Below, in pieces: positions 24,693 through 32,200 of a stretch of 53,172 bases of DNA. The first letter of the stretch is position 1. Each line of letters opens with the position of its first letter. The notes below the pieces were generated by a model. It made no database searches. It was given only the letters and a program-made list of their open reading frames with translations, and had not been told where the DNA came from. The stretch is from WLMZ01 sp037139095. GTDB lineage: Bacteria > Actinomycetota > Acidimicrobiia > Acidimicrobiales > Ilumatobacteraceae. Made by a program: the position numbers and the translations under genes. The stretch covers positions 1 through 53,172 of the forward strand of contig JBAXHD010000016.1 in NCBI GenBank assembly GCA_037139095.1, given 5' to 3'.

Positions 24693-26107
24693 ACAACATC
24701 GACATCACAGAAATCAATCGTGCTTGGGACGACGACGCTGTTCCGGTGCTCATGAAGTACATCGAGATTCCGGCACGCTCACCGATGTTCGATCCCGACT
24801 GGGAAGCGGCCGGACATCTTGATGCTGTGGCCGAGTTGTTCTTGGCGTGGGCGCAGCAACGTGACCTGCCGGGGCTCGCAGTAGAGCTCGTTCGATTGCC
24901 TGGCTTGACTCCTGTGCTTGTGGCCGAGATGCCGGCAACGCGAAGCGAGCTTGCCGACTCCACGGTGGTTCTGTATGGCCACATGGATAAGCAGCCAGAG
25001 ATGTTGCCGTGGTCCGAAGGGTTGGGTCCATGGACTCCGGTGTTGCAGGGCGAGCGGCTGTACGGGCGTGGTAGTGGCGACGATGGCTACGCGCTTTTCG
25101 CTGCGTTCTTGGCGCTCGAGGCGCTGCATCGGGCTGGCGGCGATCACGGTCGTGTTGTGGTATTGATCGAAGCCAGCGAAGAGAGTTCGAGCGTTCATCT
25201 TGGTGCGTATCTCGACCATCTTGAGTCGCGCCTCGGGCGTCCTGACTTAGTTGCTTGCCTCGACTCATTCTGCGAAACCTATGATCGGGTGTGGCTCACC
25301 ACCGGCTTGCGCGGAGTCGCAGGCGGAGTACTCGAGATCGTTGTCGCCGAAGATTCTCCGCACAGTGGCCGTGCCAGTGGTGTGCTGCCGTCGGCGGTGC
25401 GCATCCTTCGGCAACTGCTTGATCGCATTGAGGACTCCGCCAGCGGCGAAATTCTGATTGAGTCTGCCAACGTCCAGATCCCCGACGAGCGCGTGCGTGA
25501 GGCAGTGATTGCCGCTGGGCTGTTTCCGTCGCTGGCCTCGTCGTTTCATCCGGTGCCAGGTTTGCAGCCCATGTCGCACGATCCCGCCGAGCAATTGCTA
25601 CGGGGCACGTGGCGTCCTGCGCTCGAAGTCATCGGCATCGATCACATTCCGTCTGTAGACGATGGTGGCAACGTCTTTCGCTCTCGCCTTCGCGTGAAGC
25701 TGTCGTTGCGGGTTCCACCCACCAGCGACGTCCAAGCGGTTGTTACCGAGATGCTTGATCGTCTCACCACCGATCCGCCGTATGCGGCGCACGTTCACTT
25801 CGAACCCGGCGCTCGCGGCCCTGGCTGGAACGCACCGCCCTTCGCTGCGTGGCTCACCGACGCCGTGTCTCATGCGAGCGCTACGTACTTCGGCAATCCA
25901 TCCGCTTCCTGCGGGGTGGGCGGCACGATTCCCTTTATGGGCATGCTCGTGCAGCGCTTTCCTGATGCACAGTTTCTGGTCGTTGGCGTGTTGGGCCCCG
26001 AGTCCAACGCCCACGGACCTGACGAATTTTTGCACGTTCCCACCGCGAAGAAGCTCACGGCTTGCGTGGCCGAGGTGCTCAATGCCCACGCTCGGTCGCA
26101 GCTGTAA
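24689..26107 (+). CDS. M20-family metallopeptidase/amidohydrolase
   Basis: A 472-residue M20 enzyme. Metal ligands and catalytic residues appear as YGHMDKQPE (His98, Asp100), GRGSGDDGYA (bridging Asp), IEASEESSS (catalytic Glu and adjacent ligand), and a C-terminal His in ESNAHGPDEFLHV. A dimerisation lid domain occupies the middle. M20 members include dipeptidases and N-acyl-amino-acid hydrolases. Being coupled to a COG3375 GNAT and an N-acylamino-acid racemase-like gene, it is a candidate N-acyl-L-amino acid deacylase; dipeptidase activity is the main alternative. Confidence 0.9.
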   Translation: MNNIDITEINRAWDDDAVPVLMKYIEIPARSPMFDPDWEAAGHLDAVAELFLAWAQQRDLPGLAVELVRLPGLTPVLVAEMPATRSELADSTVVLYGHMDKQPEMLPWSEGLGPWTPVLQGERLYGRGSGDDGYALFAAFLALEALHRAGGDHGRVVVLIEASEESSSVHLGAYLDHLESRLGRPDLVACLDSFCETYDRVWLTTGLRGVAGGVLEIVVAEDSPHSGRASGVLPSAVRILRQLLDRIEDSASGEILIESANVQIPDERVREAVIAAGLFPSLASSFHPVPGLQPMSHDPAEQLLRGTWRPALEVIGIDHIPSVDDGGNVFRSRLRVKLSLRVPPTSDVQAVVTEMLDRLTTDPPYAAHVHFEPGARGPGWNAPPFAAWLTDAVSHASATYFGNPSASCGVGGTIPFMGMLVQRFPDAQFLVVGVLGPESNAHGPDEFLHVPTAKKLTACVAEVLNAHARSQL

Positions 26108-26934
26108 TGGTTGAGATTGGCCCCGCACTCGTGCACGACGCTGAGATCAGCGCGGCATTGGCTGCTGCCACAGCTGATGTAGTGATCGACTCCATCGATG
26201 CAGTTGCCGATCTTCAGGTTCTTCGCAAAGTCATGAATCAGATCTGGGGCCCCGAGATAGTGCCGCCGCGTAACTTGTTGCGCGGCATGGCAATGGCCGG
26301 GTCGGGCATTGCGCTGGCGCGACGACACGGTGAACCGGTTGGTTTTTCGATTGGGCTGCTCGGCTGGAGCGCAGGGGTTCACTTTCATTCGCATCAGGTG
26401 GGCGTTGTGGCGGCCGAGCGCGGCGGTGGTGTTGGCTATGCGTTGAAGCTTGCACAGCGAGCCCAGTGCCTAGCGCGTGGCGTCACCGAAATGCGTTGGA
26501 CATTCGATCCGATGCTGGCCTCGAACGCAGCGTTCAATCTCGTGCGCCTCGGTGCCAGCATCACGTCGTTCATCCCCGACTGTTACGGAGCTCGCACCGA
26601 CGCATTCAACACCGGCGATGTCACCGATCGCGTCAAGGTGTCGTGGCGGCTTGACCGGCCAGTGGGTGCGCCGGCGTTGGCGCCTGACACGGCAGGCCAG
26701 CCCTTGATTGTTCTGGTCGATGATGGTCCGCAGGTTGTTCGGTCGGTTTCGCCGGCGCAACCCGGCGCGTTCATACCCCTGCCGGATGGTTATCACTCGT
26801 TGCGAATTGAGCATCCCGCAGCGGCGGCTTCATGGCGTACAGCGACCGCAGCGGCTTTTACTGATTGCTTCGAGAGCAAGCTCTCCATCATCGGATACAG
26901 TCCACTGGGTTACCTAGTCGGTGAAGCATTGTGA
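26107..26934 (+). CDS. GNAT-fold acyltransferase (COG3375 type)
   Basis: A 275-residue protein resembling the COG3375 GNAT group. LQVLRKVMNQIWGPEIVPPRNLLRGMAMAGSG, split around a conserved Trp, is the family hallmark; HQVGVVAAERGGGVGYALKLAQR carries the acyl-CoA-binding turn, and TFDPMLASNAAFNLVRLGA follows. Such genes commonly neighbour menC-like racemases, and in the known Geobacillus N-succinylamino acid racemase pathway a GNAT succinylates the D-amino acid. ATG 26107 overlaps the M20 stop by one base. The C-terminal 80 residues look like a separate beta-rich extension. Confidence 0.82.
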   Translation: MVEIGPALVHDAEISAALAAATADVVIDSIDAVADLQVLRKVMNQIWGPEIVPPRNLLRGMAMAGSGIALARRHGEPVGFSIGLLGWSAGVHFHSHQVGVVAAERGGGVGYALKLAQRAQCLARGVTEMRWTFDPMLASNAAFNLVRLGASITSFIPDCYGARTDAFNTGDVTDRVKVSWRLDRPVGAPALAPDTAGQPLIVLVDDGPQVVRSVSPAQPGAFIPLPDGYHSLRIEHPAAAASWRTATAAAFTDCFESKLSIIGYSPLGYLVGEAL

Positions 26935-28037
26935 AGCTCGAATCGGTAGAACTCGTCAGAGTGAAGATGCCGTTGGTGCGGCCGTTCCGAACGTCGTTCG
27001 GAAGTCAACACGTGCGCGATGTGTTGTTGGTGCATGTCATTACCGACGTGAGCGATGGGTGGGGCGAGTGCGCGGCACACGCTGAGCCGTTCTACAACGA
27101 AGAGTTCGTCGACGCCTCCGAGATGGTGTTGCAGCGATGGTTGATACCGCCATTGTTTGATCAAGCACATCTCGCCGGCGACCGAGTGCTCGATGCGAGC
27201 AGAGTTGTGAAGGGCTACAACGCGGCGCGGGCATCGATCGAAATGGCCGTCCTCGATGCCGAGCTGCGTGCTCGCGGAGTTCGCCTTACGAGCTACCTCG
27301 GGGGAGTCCGCGAGGAGGTGAAGGTTGGTGTGTCCATCGGCATCACCGACTCAATTGCACAATTAGTCGACGTGGTTCGAGGCTATGTAGCCGACGGCTA
27401 CTGCCGGGCAAAGCTCAAGATCGAGCCCGGCTGGGACATTGCCGCCGTGCGCGCCGTGCGCGAGGCCTTTCCTGATTTGGCGTTGCAGGTTGATGCCAAC
27501 GCGTCGTACGGACCCAACGACGTTGCCCATCTTGCTCAGCTTGATTCGTTTGCGATGCTTTTGATTGAGCAACCGTTTGCCGTTGACGATCTTGCTTCGC
27601 ACGCGGCGCTGGCAAGCGCCATCAACACGCCAGTCTGTCTTGACGAATCGATCCTGTCGGTTCGTAGTGCGCAACTTGCGCTTGATGCTCAGGCGTGCTC
27701 GGTGATCAACCTCAAGGTTGGACGCGTTGGTGGACTGCTCGAGGCCAAACGGATACACGACTATTGCTCGGAACGAAATGTTCAGGTTTGGTGCGGGGGC
27801 ATGCTCGAATCGGGTGTCGGTCGTGCTGCAAACGTGGCGCTTGCAACGCTCAGCGGGTTCACGCTTCCCGGCGACATCTCTGCGAGCGATCGATACTTCG
27901 CGCGAGACGTTGTTGAGCCATTCGTTTTAGTCGACTCGTCGTTGGCTGTTCCCCAAGGTGTGGGGCTTGGAGTGACGGTCGACGAGGGTGTGCTTCACGA
28001 ACTCGGCGCTGCGCGCGTGAGCCTGCGCTCGAGCTGA
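26931..28037 (+). CDS. N-acylamino-acid racemase / o-succinylbenzoate synthase-like enolase
   Basis: A 368-residue enolase-superfamily protein of the MenC2/NAAAR type. The barrel holds KLKIEPGWD (KxK base), the metal ligands Asp in VDANASY, Glu in LIEQPF and Asp in CLDESIL, and the opposite Lys in NLKVGRVGG. The cap begins with MPLVRPFRTSFGS. OSBS and N-succinylamino acid racemase activities cannot be told apart by motif. The context (no other men genes; M20 hydrolase and GNAT coupled upstream) favours the racemase role. GTG start overlaps the upstream stop (GTGA). The 3' end overlaps the convergent acetyltransferase by 43 bp. Confidence 0.88.
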   Translation: MKLESVELVRVKMPLVRPFRTSFGSQHVRDVLLVHVITDVSDGWGECAAHAEPFYNEEFVDASEMVLQRWLIPPLFDQAHLAGDRVLDASRVVKGYNAARASIEMAVLDAELRARGVRLTSYLGGVREEVKVGVSIGITDSIAQLVDVVRGYVADGYCRAKLKIEPGWDIAAVRAVREAFPDLALQVDANASYGPNDVAHLAQLDSFAMLLIEQPFAVDDLASHAALASAINTPVCLDESILSVRSAQLALDAQACSVINLKVGRVGGLLEAKRIHDYCSERNVQVWCGGMLESGVGRAANVALATLSGFTLPGDISASDRYFARDVVEPFVLVDSSLAVPQGVGLGVTVDEGVLHELGAARVSLRSS

Positions 28038-28615
28038 ATCAGCTCATCAAAAGCGGCGCGCCGCTCGGCACTAACGGCACTGAGGTTGGGGGCCACCGCA
28101 ACGCTCATGTGGGTGGTCGAATAGTCGCGAGTTGGGTGCGAGCTCAGCGAGCCGTAGTGATGCAGCAGGGCGCTCATCGCGCCGTTCTCGGTGAGCACAT
28201 CGGCCTCGATGGTGTGAATGCCAACATGGTCAGCGGCCACGAGAAGTAGCTCGAACAACAGGTGGCCGAGGCCGTGATGTTGAAACTCGTCGACCACTGT
28301 CATTGCGAACTCAGACGTGCCTGGAAGCTTCGGAATAGCGATGAGCCGAGCGACGCCGATGGCCGCCTCGAACGGCGAGTGAGAGGTGTCATCGAGCGTG
28401 TCCATGTCGAATGCCACGACAGCGAAGTGCCGAGGTGGCTCGATGGAGAGCAACGACCGCTTCACTGAGTCGGGCATGCGCGGCATCGCGCTGAAGAACC
28501 TCATTCGCCGCGACTCTGCGCTCAGGCGTTGAAAACCGGCAGCGAGAAGGTCGCCGTCGCGAGGCGTTGCCCAACGCAACGCGACTCGGCGGTTATCGAG
28601 CGGGAGAACAATCAC
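27995..28615 (-). CDS. GNAT-family acetyltransferase
   Basis: A 206-residue protein with one GNAT domain: VALRWATPRDGDLLAAGFQRLS near the start, then FAMTVVDEFQHHGLGHLLFELLLVAA, the acetyl-CoA pyrophosphate loop region. It resembles the GNAT domains found alone or fused to acyl-CoA synthetases in Actinomycetota, but has no fusion here. I prefer GTG 28615, which overlaps the cyclase stop (GTGA), over the start at 28645. Substrate unknown. Confidence 0.72.
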   Translation of the reverse strand: MIVLPLDNRRVALRWATPRDGDLLAAGFQRLSAESRRMRFFSAMPRMPDSVKRSLLSIEPPRHFAVVAFDMDTLDDTSHSPFEAAIGVARLIAIPKLPGTSEFAMTVVDEFQHHGLGHLLFELLLVAADHVGIHTIEADVLTENGAMSALLHHYGSLSSHPTRDYSTTHMSVAVAPNLSAVSAERRAAFDELIQLERRLTRAAPSS

Positions 28616-29736
28616 TCGAGTTTCTCGGTGACGCTGAGTGACCACACTTCGATTGGTTGAGAGAATCCCTTGAGCGCGCGCCGCCCGGCTTGTTCGGACC
28701 TGAAGGTGGTGGCTTGAGATTTGATGCCGGCGTCGATCAGCACTTCACCCGGAATTGCGATGTCGGCCATGCGCGAGGCGCGATTGACCGTGTCGCCGTA
28801 GAGGTCGCCGCCGTGGGCGATCACCGGTCCAAAGGCCAGACCACCGCGTGGCTGCGGAGCGTCTTGCGGCCCGACTTTTTCGAGGAGCCCGAGGGCGATA
28901 GCGCAGGCACTCTCGGCGTCGACAGCCGTGAACATCACCTCGTCGCCGATGAGTTTGATGACGCGGCCACCGTGGTCTGCTACGAGATCGCAGGCATCGG
29001 CTTCAAACCTGAGGACGAGCGCGAGTAACTGATCTGACGACAGATGTTGAGACTGCGAAGTGAAACCGGTGAGGTCGACAAACCCGACTGCGGCCGACAC
29101 CGTGGGATCCAGAGGGGCATTCACACGGGTGAGCCGTGAGGTGCGAAACGACTGTTCAAGCTGAGCCCGAAAGAGTGGCTCGAACACTGCAGTGGCAGTG
29201 CGGGTCATCAAGACCGCCTCGTAGCCCTGACGCGCCAGCATGAGACTGCTCACGGCCGCGTCGGTTGCGAGTGGCACCTCGACGTCGAGTATGAACATCT
29301 CGCTAGCGGCTTCGGCAATGCGACGAAACGACGTGCCCATCACACGCGAGAAGTGCAGCAACTCATCGCGACTAAAGAGAGCCGCGGCATCGTTGAACGC
29401 GCGAAACATCTCAATGTCGCCCGTGGTGAACACCGCCTCGTCTGGGTCTACCGGAGGCAACCCGGTTGCCCGACGCATATCGGTGAGCGACTCAAGCGGT
29501 GAGCTCAGCAGCGATGCGATGTCGTGCAGGGATGAGTACGGGCCTGGTCGCAGGGCTATGGCCCCTGGCAACGAATCGAGATGCCCAGCGTTGTCTGCTT
29601 TGACCATCTGCTCGGTGGTGATACCGAACGACGCGATCCAGTTCAGCAGATCGCGTTGCGTGTCGGAGTCGGGCGAAGATGGGTCAAGCAGTCCAGCGTC
29701 GATCCACTCGTGGGCGGGGTCGTTGATCGGTGGCAT
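28612..29736 (-). CDS. Class III adenylate/guanylate cyclase-domain protein
   Basis: A 374-residue protein with a C-terminal class III nucleotide cyclase domain (about residues 195-360). The metal-binding Asp pair is in VDLTGFTS and LIGDEVMF; transition-state residues are in YGDTVNRASRMAD (Asn and Arg). A Lys sits in VIKLIGDE, the position where adenylate cyclases carry the purine-specifying Lys. The N-terminal 190 residues are helical and soluble, resembling the regulatory N-terminus of mycobacterial Rv1264/Rv2212-like enzymes, so it may be an autoinhibited cyclase. ATG 29736 is chosen over 29781 because the extra 15 residues look non-coding and overlap no signal. Confidence 0.85.
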   Translation of the reverse strand: MPPINDPAHEWIDAGLLDPSSPDSDTQRDLLNWIASFGITTEQMVKADNAGHLDSLPGAIALRPGPYSSLHDIASLLSSPLESLTDMRRATGLPPVDPDEAVFTTGDIEMFRAFNDAAALFSRDELLHFSRVMGTSFRRIAEAASEMFILDVEVPLATDAAVSSLMLARQGYEAVLMTRTATAVFEPLFRAQLEQSFRTSRLTRVNAPLDPTVSAAVGFVDLTGFTSQSQHLSSDQLLALVLRFEADACDLVADHGGRVIKLIGDEVMFTAVDAESACAIALGLLEKVGPQDAPQPRGGLAFGPVIAHGGDLYGDTVNRASRMADIAIPGEVLIDAGIKSQATTFRSEQAGRRALKGFSQPIEVWSLSVTEKLE

Positions 29737-29811
29737 CCCGCGCAGCCTAGTTCTGTGCAACGAGACGAAAGTCCGGCCCAATCAGTGCTGGTTTTCGAGG
29801 GTCGAAAACGG

Positions 29812-30543
29812 TTAGGCGTTGGCCGCACTCTTCGCGTTTGCGGCATCGGCACAGGCGTTTGGTTTGCTTGCCAAGGTGGAGGCAACCTCGTCGGCAGGAG
29901 ACAGTTGCACTCCCGTGCGCCATGCATCGAGGTACTTCGGGGGCATGACTTCGCCGCGGCGCACCTGCCACTCAGTGGTTGGGCATGGCCACGAGATGCC
30001 GAAATGTGTGTGGCATTCAGTAGCGCGCGCGTCGCCGGTTTGCCCCATGATTCCTAGAGCGTCTCCGGGAGCAACCTTGGCTCCCACAGCGGTGCTGATC
30101 GATGCGAGGTGAGCGAAGTAATAGCGCACACCGTCGTTGCCGATCATCGTCACGTAATGGCCACCGCGAGTTGCTGGGTCGTTCACCGCTGGATCCCATG
30201 TGTCGGTGATGCGCACCTGCGTGACGGTGCCCGATGTGGGAGCCACCACGTTTGCTCCGCACCCGAACACATCGATGGCCGGGTAGCCCGCGTGCGTTGT
30301 GCCGTAGCTCACGTTGCGACCGGTGAAGGGAAACACATAGGTGGTTGCCGGTGCTGCGGAAGTGGTTGGTGCCAGCGTTGTTGTGGTGACCGTCGTTGTA
30401 GTTGCAGGGGTCGTGGTTGTCGCAGCAGCGGCCGTTTCGCTTGTCGTGCCGGCAACGGGTGTGGCCGGGGCGCTCGTGGGTGATTGGCTGGTGCAGCCAG
30501 CGCCTACAACGACGCAGAGCAGCAGCGTGCCGAGGCGTCTCAC
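29812..30543 (-). CDS. M23-family peptidase lipoprotein
   Basis: A 243-residue exported protein. The signal sequence MRRLGTLLLCVVVGAGC has a good lipobox (VGAGC, Cys17). A long Thr/Ala/Pro linker follows (residues about 20-68), then an LytM/M23 domain with THAGYPAIDVFGC (first His and Asp ligands), a middle HLAS, and CHTHFGIS (HxH). These are the zinc ligands of lysostaphin-like endopeptidases, so it may be an active cell-wall hydrolase. The GTG start overlaps the plsC stop (GTGA). Confidence 0.87.
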   Translation of the reverse strand: MRRLGTLLLCVVVGAGCTSQSPTSAPATPVAGTTSETAAAATTTTPATTTTVTTTTLAPTTSAAPATTYVFPFTGRNVSYGTTHAGYPAIDVFGCGANVVAPTSGTVTQVRITDTWDPAVNDPATRGGHYVTMIGNDGVRYYFAHLASISTAVGAKVAPGDALGIMGQTGDARATECHTHFGISWPCPTTEWQVRRGEVMPPKYLDAWRTGVQLSPADEVASTLASKPNACADAANAKSAANA

Positions 30544-31340
30544 AGAGCGAGTTCGGTACGAAGCACGTCGAGTTCGGCAGCGATGGCGTCGCGCGCCAAA
30601 TCACGAAGCGTGTAGATATCGGCAGCGGTCATGCCGGTCACCTCAATGGGTTCGAGCACTCGAACCTCGGCCACGCTGACCCCAAGGCGCCAATCGTGCG
30701 GACGCAGCGCCGAGTGACAGCCGCTGACGGCGATGGGCAAGATGGGCGTGCCTGTTTCGATCGCCAGTCTGAAGGCGCCATTCTTGAACTTTCCGAGTTC
30801 GCCGGTCTTGCTGCGAGTGCCTTCGGGAAAGAACATCACGCTGACCTTCTTGCTCAGACGATCGGCGCATTGCCGCATTGCGTCGGTTGCGCTGCTGACT
30901 TCGCCGCGCGTGAGCCGGATGTCGCCAGCCAAAGACATCTCCCAACCCATCACGGGGATTCGGAAATTCTCGACTTTGCTCAGCCACTTCATCTCGAACG
31001 GAAGGTGGCTGATGAGCAAGATGTCGACGAATGATTCGTGGTTGGCCACCACGATGTACGGCCGCCGCGGATCGGTTGGAATCTTGCCGCTGACGCGAAA
31101 CTTCCACAACGGATTCAGGCTGCATACCACCACGCAGAGCTTGCGAAACAGATAGCCGGTCCAGTAGCGACCCTTATCGAATGGTGCAGTGACCACACGA
31201 ACGATGGTCATTAACGGCAGCCAGACAATCACGCCAAGTCCGATGACTAACCAGGCCCACAGCGACAACACGGTGCGCAACACAGCGCCGCCGAGCAGAC
31301 GCTCGCGACGTGATCGTTTTGTTGTGGCTGAACTTGTCAC
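30540..31340 (-). CDS. 1-acyl-sn-glycerol-3-phosphate acyltransferase (PlsC-like)
   Basis: A 266-residue membrane acyltransferase making phosphatidic acid. One or two N-terminal helices (LWAWLVIGLGVIVWLPLMTIV) precede the HX4D motif VANHESFVDILL, the second block WLSKVENFRIPVMGW, the glycerol-phosphate-binding FFPEGTRSKTG, and PILPIAVSG. All four family blocks are present. First gene of a minus-strand unit with the coupled M23 lipoprotein. An N-terminal tail of Lys/Arg suits inner-leaflet insertion. Confidence 0.9.
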   Translation of the reverse strand: MTSSATTKRSRRERLLGGAVLRTVLSLWAWLVIGLGVIVWLPLMTIVRVVTAPFDKGRYWTGYLFRKLCVVVCSLNPLWKFRVSGKIPTDPRRPYIVVANHESFVDILLISHLPFEMKWLSKVENFRIPVMGWEMSLAGDIRLTRGEVSSATDAMRQCADRLSKKVSVMFFPEGTRSKTGELGKFKNGAFRLAIETGTPILPIAVSGCHSALRPHDWRLGVSVAEVRVLEPIEVTGMTAADIYTLRDLARDAIAAELDVLRTELAL

Positions 31341-31549
31341 CTCTCTATGGTGCCACGCTCGCAGCTGTTCATGGGAGTCCGCATGTGGCGAGTCAGCACG
31401 TACCTGAATTTCATCGAGAACACCGAGTAGGCGCCTTCTTCGGAACGTGCCTCGACCGCTACCGCATTCGCTGGATGCTGAACTTTGCTGGCTGAGTCAT
31501 CACCGGAGCCCTGTTACTCTTGCTCGAGAGTCACCTAGGGGGAGTTCTT

Positions 31550-32152
31550 ATGGGCAATGTACGTTCTACTTTTCGACGGGTTGCAATCGCCTTTGGCGTA
31601 GCTGCCTCTGTTGTCGGCCTTGGCGCCAGCGCCGCGCAGGCCGGGCTACCTCCAACGCTGACCGTGTCGGTCTCATGCGACAGCCAGACGGGTCAGCAGG
31701 TGATCCACTGGTCGTACACCAACTTCGGCACTGCCAACGTGACGCTGTCTCGAAACTTCGACGCGTTCTCGGGGGTCCAGCTCGCTTCGGGTTCGATGAT
31801 CTCTGTTCAGCTGCAGATGTCTCCAGACGTGATCGCGCCGGGCGAAACTTCCCGAGCCACGTCGTTGGCGACGGCTGACGCAGTTGGCACGGTCAACGTT
31901 GTCGTCCAGACTTTTGATGTGGGTATCGACAGATTCTTGAATGTGGCCGGCACTGCCACGCTGACGGGTTGTGAAGTGCCAACTACTACTGCGGCGCCAA
32001 CCACCACTGCGGCGCCAACCACCACTGCTGCACCCGACTCACAGGCCCCGTTGCCAGCGACAGGCGGCGACAACTCGTTGCTTCCAGTGGCGGCCGTGCT
32101 GCTGGGCGCGGGTGTGGTGCTGCTCGCTGCGCGCCGGCGTCTCAGCGCCTAA
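31550..32152 (+). CDS. LPxTG-anchored surface protein
   Basis: A 200-residue cell-surface protein: signal peptide (RRVAIAFGVAASVVGLGASAAQA), a compact beta-rich domain with two cysteines (SVSCDSQTG, TLTGCEVPTT), three TTTAAP repeats encoded by an 18-bp tandem DNA repeat, then LPATGG, a hydrophobic helix and RRRLSA, i.e. a complete class-E/D-like sortase sorting signal. No sortase gene lies in the window. The middle domain resembles an invasin/Ig-like fold but I cannot name it. AGGGGGAG at 31537-31544 supports the ATG 31550 over the in-frame codon at 31520. Confidence 0.82.
   Translation: MGNVRSTFRRVAIAFGVAASVVGLGASAAQAGLPPTLTVSVSCDSQTGQQVIHWSYTNFGTANVTLSRNFDAFSGVQLASGSMISVQLQMSPDVIAPGETSRATSLATADAVGTVNVVVQTFDVGIDRFLNVAGTATLTGCEVPTTTAAPTTTAAPTTTAAPDSQAPLPATGGDNSLLPVAAVLLGAGVVLLAARRRLSA
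31982..32033 (+). repeat. Tandem 18-bp repeat encoding TTTAAP
   Basis: Nearly three copies of an 18-bp unit (ACTACTGCGGCGCCAACC and variants) encode the Thr/Pro stalk just before the LPxTG signal. Such repeats often vary in copy number between strains. Confidence 0.7.
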
Positions 32153-32153
32153 T

Positions 32154-32200
32154 CACAAGCGCTGAGTTCGTCAGCGGCGGGCGAACTCGGTGCGCTTGTG
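32154..32200. terminator. Long hairpin between convergent genes
   Basis: CACAAGCGC and GAGTTCG on the left pair with CGAACTC and GCGCTTGTG on the right: 9 + 7 bp of perfect pairing with a small internal bulge and an 11-nt loop. It begins 1 bp after the LPxTG stop and covers the last ten codons of the convergent methyltransferase. No T-run is present, so it may terminate with Rho or simply block read-through on both strands. Confidence 0.45.

Noticed and set aside
31513..31534. Imperfect dyad (ACTCT ... AGAGT) before the LPxTG gene
   Set aside because: Five-base arms with a mismatch; too weak to separate from chance.
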